Source: Haematococcus lacustris | Lineage: Eukaryota; Chlorophyta; Chlorophyceae; Chlamydomonadales; Haematococcaceae | DNA: 64,000 nucleotides | Direction: 5' to 3' | Assembly (NCBI GenBank): GCA_030144725.1 | Contig: JASKMD010000017.1 | Location: 368,011 to 432,010 of the forward strand | Part shown: positions 1-11,600 of the stretch, piece by piece | Layout of the letters: each line of letters starts with the position of its first letter | Numbering within the stretch: position 1 is the stretch's first letter | The notes under the pieces: generated by a model | Seen by the model: only the letters and a program-made list of their open reading frames with translations | Database searches by the model: none | What the model was told of the DNA's origin: nothing | Program-made: the position numbers and the translations under genes

Positions 1-2437
1 CTCCCTGCACATGTGACCCCTGGGTGGGCTGCTACCACAGCTGGGCAGCATGCAAAACAGCTGTGACTGCCACCCTCCATGCAGGCCATGCATGTACAAG
101 GTAGTGCAACCTGGCTGATGCAGGAAAGCGTTGAAGCAAACAAAGCACGGCTAAGCGAGTGTCGGGGCATCACCACCACATGCGCATGGTGCCTGCCCCT
201 TCACATGCCGCAGCCTTGCCTCCCTTGTCTCCCTTGTCACCCTGCTGTGGCCCCTAGTGCTGTCGTCAGCCAGGCCATCCTTACACTTCAGCTGCCCTTC
301 AGCAAGCCACGCACAGAGCTTGCTACCGGCAGGCCCTTGCTTACGGGCCCTGCCCTGTTGGCTGCTAGCCTTTGCTAGCAGTTGAGCCACCTGCTGCTCA
401 CCGGGCGGACGCTGTGCTAAACCTAGCCCCATGGCTGCCCTCAACCTGGGCTACTGAGGCAGGTACCTGGAAGAATGAGGACAACCCAAAGTCGGTTGCT
501 TTGAGCTGGGCCGTGCTGGTCTTGTCAGATAGCAGGAAGTTCTGTAAGCAGGAAGAAGGAGGGCAGCAGGAAGGGAAGGAAGGTCTACAGCCAGCATGCC
601 TGCCAGATTTTGAACACACAGTGTCTGCTCTGCCGTGTCCGGTACTTCCTTCTGTTGCTGCCCCTCTTCCCACTTCCTGCACTCTTTGCTGCACTTGCTG
701 CACTCTTTGCTACAGCTCGCCCCACCTCCCATCTCCCTTCTGCGTCCTCCTCCACCCTTGTTCTGCCCTGACCCACCCCTAGCTCTGCCCAAGCGCCCGG
801 GCCCACCTCAGGTTTGAGGTCTCTGTGCACCACGCCCATGTGGTGGCAGTGCGCCACTACACCCACAATGGTGCGGATGAGGGCTGCTGCATCACGCTCT
901 GCAGCCAGTGTCACTCCCACTACCTATCGCCACCGTCGGCACCAACGTGAGGGGCGTAGGCAAATGCACACACTGCTATACACAGGGCAGGCTTCATGCA
1001 CTGCAAGGTGCCAGTTGGAAGCATGCTCAGATGGCAGCCATGGGGCAGCTGGCATGCTCAATCACAGTGCGTCACTGAAACCCGCCTTGTGGCCAGAATA
1101 CAGGTACCATGTGGTCACACTGCTGCACCCATGCGCTTCCATGACATCCTGACATGCAGGTCACAGTCACCTGTGTAATGCCCGCGCTTGACGATGGAGT
1201 CAAACAGCTCCCCACCCGTGCAGACCTCCATCACCAGACATACGTTGCTCTTGTCCTCATACACGTTCTTGAGGTTGACCACGTTGCGGTGGCCGGCCAG
1301 GTGGTGCATGATCTGCACCTCCCGCTTCACGTCCTCCACCTCCTCTGGAGTGCCCAGCTTGCGCTTAGAGATGACCTGCCAGCAATGCCACAAGAATCTT
1401 GGGTTGTCCTGTTTTGCAGTTGTTGTATTGTTACAAGGGCAATGCCACAAGAGCCTGGGTTGGGCTGGGTGTCATCACCCATTCAGGCCATGGACGTGTG
1501 TAGGTAGCCAGCCTAGGGTTCCTTTTGTTGTACAGCCACACACATCACACACACGGTACATTAGTTACAGTGAGCGAGCACGTAAGCGTTGCCGACTGAA
1601 GGTGCTGCTGGCAACATCCCTGAGTGCATGTGACAGGCTGCCTTAGCTGCCTACATCGTTCAGCAGCAAACAAAGTCAGGAGTGTTTACCCATCCTGCCA
1701 CAGCTCCTTCCCTCCTTTTACCTTCACAGCATACTTCTCAGTGCTGCCCTTCCTGGTGGCCATGTAGGTGGTGCCAAACGTGCCCTTGCCCAGGATAGCT
1801 CCTGGCTCATAGTCTTTCCAGCAGTCAGTGTTGCCTGGATAGGCAACACCTCATCACACCCCATCACTCCATGCGTCTTGACTCGTTCACTTTGAATCAT
1901 AGCCAGCAGACGGCCAGCAATAACCAGCATGCACAGCCACCCACAGCAGCACCAGTGTCAATGAACCATCTGACATGCAGCAAAGCAAGCCACGCTAGCA
2001 CGAAGCTTGCCTAGAAGATGACCTACACCACCAGCAGCATGCAGCACACACAGTGACACACAGCATACGCTGTGTTGATGGCACCGCGTTGCTGTGCGGC
2101 AGGGCCAGCCATGCTAGCACAGAGCTCGGCGCACAAATGACGCGGCAGAGCACAATTGGAGTCGCTGCACACAACATAGGCAGCAAGGCTGGGGCAGTCA
2201 GCAGCATGCAGGGTGCAGCCTGGCTTGGGGCAGCATGGAACGGCCGCTGTCACCGTATGTCGGGAGGATCCAGTAGCCGGGCTTGACAGGGGTGATGTTG
2301 GACGACACCTGAAGTGGGCAGGGTGCCACACGCCTCAGCACCTGGCCATACCCTGACTGGGCGCAGCGCACAGATCAAGACAGCATGACATGCATGGCAG
2401 AAGAGCTAGTGTGCAACAGCCATCATCGCCGTCATAG

Positions 2438-2476
<39 letters not shown>

Positions 2477-3736
2477 CCTAGGATGCGCATGGCAGCATTG
2501 CTGCCCCACATACCTAGATATTCATATGCTCCATATGTGTGACAGCCATGATGTTAGTGAGCACCATTGCTGGCAGTCGCACAGCTGTAGTACCCAGCAG
2601 CTTTGTGGTTAGTAAAACCATGGAATACAAAGCATGTCATACCCCAACCCTAGGCACCTCGTTAACCTTGCCTTCACCCAGAGCACCACCCTGACTCACA
2701 AGTGGCCCTGCCACTGCGCCAGCACCAGCTGACTGGCTGCACATCCTATGCCTTGTTGTGCTGACATGCAGGCCAAGCGGGCCGCCATGCTTCCATGCTG
2801 TTCACTCACGATCTGCTTGCTGCTGGGCTTGAAGCTGAGCTTGAGGAAGACGTCGCCGTGGTGCTTGCCTTTCCTGGTGACCACTGGCACTGACAACTCT
2901 TGAGTGCCAGCTGCCACCACCTGCAGCACACACGCCCCTGGGTGGTGACTAGGTGGCAGGCAACAGCCCTCCAGGCTGGTGACCAGGTCCCGGTCAACAG
3001 CATGGCATATGCTGGACCCAGATGCAACATGGTTTGGCTGGAGAAAACTGAGCGTGTCTCATGTGGAGCACGAGTGCGGACTGGGGAATGACCCATCCCA
3101 CACTGGTCTCATACCATGAGCCCACCAGGCTGACTAGGTTAGGCTACAACACATTAACCTCACCGTGCCTAGAGGAATCTTGCATCCACCAATGGCCACA
3201 TCGCGCAGCACCATGTTCTCATCAAAGAACTGCGCAGCGGAAAACATGGACTAATTTGGCGTCGCCCCAGCCGTGCTGGCTGTAACCTCTGCTGTACCTC
3301 CAACTTAAGCACTTGCTCCGCTGTCGTGCCAGTAAAGGAGAAGGACTCGTTCCACTCCTGCATGCAGCGAATCGGCACCCTCATTTCACGGACGATTGCC
3401 GAAAGTGCCTGAGCTGCCTTCGCGCACCGGGCTCTTCCCTCCATCCGTGTGGGTCCGGCTTCGAAATGTCCTGTTTCCGCAAGTCAAAACGCAATACGGG
3501 TCCTGCGTGTTCGCGTTGCCGAGGCTGTGATATCACCGGCTCATCAAGCAACTAGAGCCCTATCTCGCCTATTTTCGTGGCAAACCTGTTTCCCCAACAA
3601 ATCGACGTCCTTCAAGTCGATGGCGCGGCACACTGCGGACAAGAACGTACGGTTGGTAAGCAAATGCCAATGTGCTGCGCATCATGCAATACTTGTTGCC
3701 CGCACGAGTTACTTCCAGCGTCCCGACTCCCGCCAT
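1..3736 (-). CDS. C2-domain plus CDPK-like protein kinase, 3' end outside window
   Basis: Reconstructed from eleven exons (3706-3736, 3586-3632, 3428-3502, 3298-3357, 3164-3229, 2810-2920, 2254-2308, 1722-1834, 1171-1375, 807-898, 467-541). All junctions are GT-AG and all phases agree, giving about 310 residues. Residues 1-130 form a C2 domain: [20 protein letters not shown], then [22 protein letters not shown] and [15 protein letters not shown]. After a linker comes a Ser/Thr kinase: glycine loop [18 protein letters not shown] with the ATP-binding Lys, hinge [11 protein letters not shown], catalytic HRDLKPENFLL and DFG. The kinase resembles plant calcium-dependent kinases, which act in calcium signalling; the C-terminal lobe and any EF-hands lie beyond base 1. 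The start is the ATG directly before the first C2 strand. Two separate genes are an alternative, but unbroken splice phases across the linker favour one. Confidence 0.85.
2431..2475. repeat. (CAT)n microsatellite
   Basis: About 15 CAT/TCA trinucleotide units in the intron between exons 6 and 7 of the C2-kinase gene. It makes a spurious polyhistidine ORF on the plus strand. Confidence 0.95.
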
Positions 3737-4199
3737 CTCGCACTGCTGGCTACCACCAGACGCTCAGGAAGCTGCAAGCATCGGGCAACATAAACATGGT
3801 ATCACTGGTTCGTGTAGGGAGTAAAACTTGGTTCGTGTGAAAGGCTCGAAAAGCAAGAAGCTGCCTGGGAAGTCTTGGGGAAGGTGCTTACGTACCAACC
3901 TGATCTGCATTGCCTCAACTACTGCTATGGACTCCCTTGACAATTGGTGTGTGTATGAACATGAGCCATGGACAGCTTGGGGAGGGATGACCCTATTGAA
4001 CCTAAGCAGCGGCACAGGGACGCCTGGTAATGTCTAGAGTTCCCTGCACACAAAGCCTAAGGTGTACTTTGGAGAGACTAAGGCGTCGCCGCTGCACAGT
4101 ACTCGCTCATCCAGCATTCCGATGTAGCCGGACTATGGTCAGCTCAGGTCCAATATTTAAAGGCTGGAGAGCATGCTACACTGCCTCATACACCGCCGC
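3737..4199. other. Intergenic: kinase promoter side and UMPS 3' side
   Basis: About 460 bp between the start of the C2-kinase and the stop of UMP synthase, both on minus. It should hold the UMPS 3' UTR and the kinase promoter. An AT-rich TATTTAAA sits near 4153. I see no further gene. Confidence 0.5.
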
Positions 4200-7100
4200 T
4201 TAGAGCGCTGCCTCGTACGCCGCCCAGCCCACACTGCGATACTGCGCGGCAGCCGCCGCTGGGTCGGCGGCTTTGATGATGCCGCGGCCCACAATGATGA
4301 CGTCGGTGCCGCGGGCACCGATGACATCTGCGGGAGTGTTGTACTGCTGCCCCAACGCGTCCCCACCAACTGCCAGCTGCACGCCGGGAGTCATGTGAAT
4401 CAGGCCTGCGGCAACGTAAGCACAGCTGCACAGCTGCACACCTGCATCCTGACCAGTGATGGGTAATACGTGTTTTGATACAGGCGATACGAGAAAATAC
4501 GGGGGAAAACATGTATTTTTCGTATCCATACAATACAACGATACAGAGGCGACATGTCACGCGGGAAAGGGGCAGCTAGGAGCAGCGCAGCCAGTCCTGC
4601 AGCCTGTCCTTGATGGCTGAGCAGGACGGCGACGGCGGAAAGCCTACCAGCCCCGAATGGCAATATGTCACACATGTCACATGTTTTTAAATGACCCAGC
4701 CCAATTCGGCTTAGACTAGCCCCGCTAGTGCCACAAGAGAGCACAGCGTGACCCTTTGACCCAAATAAACTTCTTGTGAAGGCATTTACACAACTTGCCG
4801 GCCGGCATTGTATTTCTTTGATACGATACCGTAGTGATGCGCCCAGTTGGTGATATGCTGATTTGGTGAAACCCGAAAAAACGGTCCCAAAGGCCCTATT
4901 GGCACATATTTGGTGACAGCGCCTGGCTGAAACATTGAAGTGATACATGTTTGGTGACTCCCTATTCTCAATAGATCTACGAAGCCAGAGGCTGCCAAGT
5001 GCAACACCTAGCAATAGCACATTGTCCACATATGTATTTGTTCACTAGTGGGGCAGCCGCCTTCGAGCACTGAAGCGTGTGGCTGCTTCCATCACAGCCT
5101 CATCATCCTCACTATCACTCTCGCCCTCACCGCTATCAGAGCTGCTGCTGGCTGAGCTGCTAGCACTGCAGCTCTCGCTTCCATCAGCCTCCACCGTGGC
5201 AGCAGCCCTCAAAGCTTGTGTGACGATGCCGTCCTCATCACTATCAGAAAGAGGTTGCATGCCCCTGCCCCTGCCCCTGCCCATGCCACGGCCCCCTCCC
5301 CTGCCCCTGCCCCTACCACAGCCCCCTCCCCTGCTCCTGCCCCTGCCCCTGCCACCCCCACACCCCATGCACCTCTCGCCCTCCTCAGCCTGGACCCTTT
5401 CTAGGTGCAGGGCGGCCTGCATGCCAGCCTCCACAGTTGCTGAGCTGTGGTCCACCGTCCCCCACCCCTCTCCCTCCTCCTCTCCCTCCGGACCTAGGGC
5501 CTATTGCGCATTGATCGTTTGCGCCCGCTCTGCGACAAACCCGCCTCTGCTATCGCTCTAGCCGCAGCTGCCTCGCGGGCGGCTGCGAAAGGTGTCACAT
5601 CGTGTGCGACAGCTGCCTCTCGATTCGCAGCATCTATGGGCTGAAGGATCGAGGTCAGCAAGCTCTGTTTCAGCTTTGGCGGCATACACCATAGAGTTAT
5701 GGTGAACTTGAGGGTGCTGCTACAAATTTGGTGACAGCCGCATCTCGAACAAATGGTGATACAATTTGGTGACGAATTGATTTGGTGAAATCACCAACAG
5801 GGCGTATCACTACGGTACGTGTATTTTCGTATCATACAAGAAACACGTATCGGTATTGATACACGTATCTCGTATTACCCATCACTGATCCTGACCAACT
5901 TGCATGGTTAGTTTCACCTTGTGCAGCGAGGATCGAAGCTGAATGAATGTACTGAGCATGCCGCATGCTGGTGGCTCCAATATCCAGCAAACATGCAGGG
6001 GTGGCATCATGTCAACACATGCACTCACCAGGGGGGGTGGGCCAGGCTGCCCAGCTGGCAGGGTTGGTGCAAATGAAGCCCATCACAAAGTCCTGGTGGG
6101 CCAGCGCCGCCTGCACTACAGCCTCTGTGTAGCCACCTTGAGCCAAGGTACCTTTGCTGCTCATCTCTGCACACCACACCACAGCACACCACAGCAGAGG
6201 CACATGCAGGTTGTGGGTGGCTGGTGGGTTTGGGCCAGCGGGCCACCCACCTCGTGGCACCAGCCGGTGGGTTGAGTGGGTGGGGCAAATCACATAACGT
6301 AACAGCCTCTGGTGATAGGGGTAGAGGGTAGAGCAGCAGCAGGTGGACCAAGCCTTGGTGGCGCCATGCCATGCGTTGCTGCTATGGTGGGTGCCGACAA
6401 AATGGGGCAAGGTGTGGGAAGGGTGGGGCATAGTATGCGCCGCAGCCATCAGAAGCTGAAGGGCGCCTGTTGTTGCCCCTCTGTACACAAAGGTGCCTTG
6501 CAGGCAGCAGCTAAACAGCAAGGTGTCTAGTGTGGGTAGAGTGTGGTGTTCAGGGCCCATTGCTGCTCCATTCCTGTACTGATGTGGGGCTTATACCTGC
6601 CACAAGTGCAGCAGCTACCTGCCATAAGTGGGACCGCACCGGCAACCCACCTGCCAGTAGCAGTAGGCCGCGTCCCTTGGCCTTGCCCACTGACTTCAGG
6701 CCGTCAATGATGCCAGGCCCAGGGACCAGGTGTGCGTTGGTGATGTCCGACCAGTCTGCATACAATCAGTGTCAGGAAACAGGTCTGCATGTAAACAGCA
6801 GGAGGATGCTACAGGGTGCTTGACCTCCTGTGCTGGCCAGCCATGGCAGCCATGACATCCAGGCTTGCACTGTATGGCATTGGGAGGCAGCTGCCTCTGC
6901 ACATGTGCAGACCCACCATCGCACACATGCCGCCCTCTCACGCTACCTACTGCCTAGTGCAGCATTACCTACTCAGTGACAGATGGCAGGGGTCAGCCCT
7001 CTATAGCAGCACCCAGCCTGGCACTGGCGAGACTGTGTAGCCTCACCCCACCCTCCCTGCGCTCGAGTCACCTTCCCTCAGTTCCTTCATGCAGTGCAGT

Positions 7101-10100
7101 CATCTACACCTCACCTGCTTGCCACTGCCCGCCGCCCCTAAACACAGGGTTGGGGCTCAGCGGTGTGTGCCAAACACCAGCAACAACATTGCATTGAGCA
7201 GAGGCGACCCTGACCACCCAAAGCTGCCACCAGGCCGACCCAGGCTGCTGCTGCCCACCAGTAGCAGCATGCAGCATGCGCACCTGCGATCTTGTAGATG
7301 CCTCCAGCATATTGAGACACAACGGTGTTGCCGATGTCGGCAAACTTGCGGTCTTCAAAGATCAGGAAGTCTGAGGTGAGGCATGGAGCAATGGCAGGGC
7401 AGGGGTGTGGGCAAGGTGGAGCAAGGAGAGGGGGTCATGCATGGAGCTGCACCAGTAGGAAGTCACACTCCTGGAGAACAACCCAATGCTGTGACACCAG
7501 GCTATGCAGCCAGTGCTGCCCACACACAGCCCTCCTTCCCACCCCACCCTACCCCACCCCACACACCGCAGGAACATTTGCATTTGCATGTTGGAGGGTG
7601 CAGCATGGCACACACAGCCACCAGCTGCAGCAACATCGACCACGTGCATGATGGAGGGTGCAGGAAGACTTAGGCAGGTGGCACAGTCCCTTCAGTGAAA
7701 AGGCATGGAGAAGGGGGGTTGTCTGCACCAACCCCAAGCGCACCATGCTTCTTGGCCAGGGCCTGCAGCTGGGCTGCAGCGTCAGCGTCCCACTTGTCGA
7801 AGATGTCCACATGGGTCTTGAAGATCACGATGTGGGGCCCCACCTGTGGCAGCAGTGCATGAGGATGGGTGCTGAGGCAATAGGCATCAGGGGGGCTGGG
7901 CCCATCAAGGCTGACAACAGGTCCCTACACCTGCCCACCCCTGCCCCTGCCCACCCATGTAGCCAGGGGGCCGGCCATGTTGACACTGCTTACAGCCCGG
8001 TGACACAACCAGGGTTCCTATAGCCCCCTGCCCCTGCCCCTGCCCCTGCCCCTGCCTGTCCGTCCTGCTGGGGCAACCACTTGCTTTGCTGTCATCCTTT
8101 CACTAGTCACACCTCACTGGCGGCATCTCACTAGCATCCAGTCGTGGCTGTAGTCTCACTCCTTTCCATGCCACCTCATACCACTGCGCTCCTTCCCAGG
8201 GACGTCACTGACACTGCCAACAGGTGTGATGCTTACAGCCCTGCACCAACCCTCCCAGCCCCACACCCCTCCCTGGCACCTGATCTGCCAGGGCCAGCAT
8301 CTCCTCCACAGTGTCCACGTCAGCGGCCACACTCAGGTTACTCTTCTTGCGCTCCATCAGCTCCAGGCAGGTGCGGGCCAGAGGGCAGGCTGCCAGGGCT
8401 GCGCGGGAGCCATACGTTTGCCTGCATGACAGCCATTGTGGTGGTGTGAGGCCAGGTGTGACTCAGTGTGACTCAGTGTGACCAGGCTACCAGCCATGGA
8501 GGTGATGGGCTAAGCAGAGCCTCAAACCCTGCTGCCTCAGCTGTGGTTAGTCCCATGGCTGAAGAGCAATGTCCACATAGAGGCAGGTGCATGTGCTGTG
8601 TGGCGGGGAGCATGGGCCACTTACCTCTTGGGAGCAGCAGGTGGAGGAGCGGGAACCAAGGGGGGTGGGGCGGCAGCAGATGCCACCTCTGGTGCCTTGG
8701 TCTGGTTGGCCGCAATGAAGGCCCGCACCTTACCACTAGTCTCTTCACTGACCTGCAGGGCAGCTCCATGCGCCCACGTCAGCATGGGAGGCCAAACCCC
8801 TACCCCAATCCTGCCTGCAGTCCAGGCATTGCCCCAGTCCTGGCCCCAACTATATTGTGCCTCATCTCCACATCGGCCTGCTGATCCACCACTTCAACGA
8901 CTGTGCAGACCACCTGGCAAGGGAGGAATGCCTTGCTTTGCTTTGCTACCCTGGCTGACCATAACCACTCAAAAGGCAGGCACATGGGCAGCGCTTGGAG
9001 CAAGCATGTACCTAATCTCAGCACCAGCACTGGCCCAGGTGGCACTGGCTGTAGCTCAGCACCACCGCTGGTCAGGGGCGATGAGGCTGGCAGTGCAGCC
9101 AGGCTGTCCAGTTGTGCACGGCCCACCTTACTGTCAGTCTGTCCACCTGCCTATCCACCACCCCTAGCTCGGGACTATGAAGTGTGAGATACAGGTATGA
9201 ATAGTGTGAGAGTGATAGGCCGCGAACTTCAGTTTTGTTGCAAGTAACAGCAGACCCAGTGGCAGCGAGAGGCCACCCACTTTGCCATGCTTGACCAGGA
9301 CTGTGAGCAGCTGGGACAGCTTGAAGGCTGCGTGCAGTGCCAAGCCGTTGGCAGCTAGGTGGCTCTCCCCGCCCTGCTCCCGGTCGATCAACACCACCAC
9401 GTCCTTCACCACCAACCCGACCTCCTGCAGCCAAACACACGTCAGGACAGGGAGTGCATGGTGGAGTGGTGTTCAGGTCAGCAAGGCTGCTGGCTGAGCT
9501 ACCGTCAACCCACCTGCCAGGCAGCCAGGGAGCCAGGCACTCAGAAAACTAGCCAAGCGTCTCTGGATCCGGCAAAGGAAGTCGTTCATTGTGCCAGTTA
9601 CCCAAGTCTAGCCAGGCTGTGAGGGTTTCTTGGTCTGGCTCCCTGGCCGGCAGTGGTTCCTTCATACCTGGCCTGGCCTGACCTCGTCCTGCTGCCTGCT
9701 GAAGCCCCTGTTTGCATACTTGCCCGCCTTCCTGCCGTCTCGCCTGCCTGCATCCCTGCCTGCCTGTCCCGCCTGGCACAGCCCAGCTGCACCTGCAGTG
9801 GCTCCAGGGTCTCCAGCACTGAGGCGCCGCTGGTCACCAGGTCCTCCACCACCAGGCAGGTCTGGCCCCGGCTGAAGGCGCCCTCGATGGCCTTCTTGGT
9901 GCCATAGTCCTTGACCTGGGCGCACAAACAACAGGTTGGGAAACAACCTGTGCGTCAAGGGGCGCACCACACACCTTGGCACATGCTACACACCACATGT
10001 TTTTTTTATGGGTGGGCTACAATGGCGTCATGGAACAAAAGTGAGGTGGTAGAAAGTGGTGGGATGGTGAGCTCCAAGAGGTCCTGCAGGCTGGGCATGT

Positions 10101-10910
10101 GTCAAGTGGGGTTGGCGTGGAACATGGGGCTGGGGAGGTGGTGGTGGTGGTGTCGGTGGAGGAGCAACTGCCTGGTAGCATCGTGGAGCTCACCTCTTTG
10201 CGGCGCATGATCATAGGCAGGTTGAAGCCTAGGGACATGCACGTGGCGATGGGCAGGGCTGTGTAGGGCACCCCGCAGATGATGTCAAATGATGCTGAGC
10301 GGACTGTGTTCCACATCATACGGGACACCTGGCGTGACATGCAGACATGACAACACCAATGTCATCACCAAGGCCCATACAGAGAAGAGAGGTACAAAGA
10401 TACAGTGCTATCTGCCTGATACCATGTTTGCCTGCTTTGTGCCCCTGACATGGGGCTACAGCAGAGTGGAGCTGGGTCGTAACTTTACGCAACTGAGCTG
10501 CCACCTGCCAGTGGAAGACACTGCAGGCATATGACTGTCATATTAGAGGTCCAGGCTCGAATCATGATGATGATTACACTGTGGCAGAAGCTCTACAGCT
10601 ATGCCGCACGAGCACCCTGCATTGAGCCCAGCCTATGGGCTGTTGGCCCTTGATCAGCTGCTCTCAGGCCACGTCAAGTTCAGCGCAGACCTGCTCCAGG
10701 ATGTCTGGGTATGAAACAATGACTCGGAGATCCACATAGACTGGGGACATGAGGCCGCTCTTCAGTTTGAACTCGCCAAACTTGACTGCCTGCAATGATG
10801 TGAACATGAGGATTCATGTATTGTGTTGGCTGCATAGCTGTCGTCAAAGGTGCCATTACCTCAATCTCGTTGAGCTTTAGAACTAGATCCTCGATTTCGG
10901 CGTCCGTCAT
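4200..10910 (-). CDS. UMPS: Bifunctional UMP synthase (orotate phosphoribosyltransferase plus OMP decarboxylase)
   Basis: Converts orotate to OMP and then UMP, the last two steps of pyrimidine synthesis. Thirteen exons: 10860-10910, 10673-10789, 10194-10328, 9793-9915, 9281-9424, 8872-8913, 8625-8752, 8280-8421, 7744-7843, 7284-7370, 6651-6755, 6029-6166, 4200-4405. They sum to 1518 nt, 505 residues plus stop, in continuous phase; the human enzyme has 480. The OPRT half shows [30 protein letters not shown] and the PRPP loop [12 protein letters not shown] Pro/Ala-rich linker follows. The decarboxylase half shows KTHVDIFD, the signature [29 protein letters not shown] and IIVGRGI. The start at 10910 (MTDAEIEDL) matches the expected length; an upstream exon adding a leader is possible. 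The last intron (4406-6028) is inflated by a transposon at 4454-5887. Confidence 0.97.
4454..5887. mobile_element. Non-autonomous hAT element, internally deleted, with a nested insertion
   Basis: Both ends carry the inverted repeat CAGTGATGGGTAATAC, and the flanks carry a perfect 8-bp duplication ATCCTGAC (4446-4453 and 5888-5895), typical of hAT. The left part encodes on plus the first ~25 codons of the transposase seen at 16664 (ATG at 4613, [13 protein letters not shown]). It then jumps directly to sequence matching the far 3' end of that element near 14830-14980. Removing the nested element (4829-5815) leaves about 445 bp. It sits in the last UMPS intron, so it need not harm the host gene. 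Confidence 0.93.
4829..5815. mobile_element. TA-flanked element nested in the hAT derivative
   Basis: A 987-bp block bounded by TA dinucleotides (4827-4828 and 5816-5817). Ends are imperfect inverted repeats CCGTAGTGATRCGCCCWGTT plus GGTGAT. Copies of TTTGGTGA are scattered inside both ends. Minus-strand frames at 5045-5685 encode an acidic Ser-rich stretch and a basic [10 protein letters not shown], with no recognisable transposase. TA duplication suggests a Tc1/mariner-like family (inference). Confidence 0.8.
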
Positions 10911-11600
10911 CGGGTCCCGCTGCGCGACGCGGGAGTACACGCCACTAACTACAAAAGCAAGCCAGCTGACGCTAGGTCACAAGGTACCCACGCTGGAAGC
11001 CCTTGTCGCGCCTCCAAGGCGCCGGAACGGCGCGGAGACAAATCCGGCAAACGCTCTAAAGGGAGCGAAAGGACCCATTGGGGTGAGGAAAGGGATTGAA
11101 CTGCTGCGTATCCGAGTGCCAGAGAGCCTGGGCAGCGCCGATTGATTTCCTAGCGGTGTGGTGGTTGATCGAGCTACACCTCGCACTCCGCTGTGCATTA
11201 GCAGTGTTCAATAACTATTCTGACAACTTTTGCAAGTCCTGCAAGCTTGGCCATGCAGTGCGAGGTATGGTAGTGGGTACACCGCTTTAGGCAAGCTTAC
11301 CCTATATGGCTTTACTGCTGCCGTAATATGTCCCCATACCTTGACGTCTTGATGCTTGCAAGAAAAGCTCGACAATTTTAGCCCCAACCCGCAGCCGCAT
11401 TGCCCTTCGTCCTTCACACTAGTATGCAAGCACGTACTTTACAATTAGGTATGCCGCAGGCCGCGTGGCAGCAGGCGTGGGTGTTGCATTAGCTCTCACA
11501 TTTTCCAAGTTTTAATCCCTACAGCCCTCATGCCACACCAAAATAAAGCATGAGCTGTAATCAAATACAGGCTGCGCGATCATTATTGTAAAGGCTACTG
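10911..11600. other. UMPS upstream region
   Basis: About 690 bp between the UMPS start and the first transposon boundary. It should contain the UMPS promoter and 5' UTR. No convincing gene; the ORFs here lack coding character. Confidence 0.4.

Noticed and set aside
2385..2612. Polyhistidine protein on plus
   Set aside because: CAT microsatellite in an intron of the minus-strand kinase gene.
10440..10600. tRNA-like stretch with GGCTCGAATCATG
   Set aside because: I could not form acceptor, D and anticodon arms; it lies in a UMPS intron and may be chance or an old SINE.
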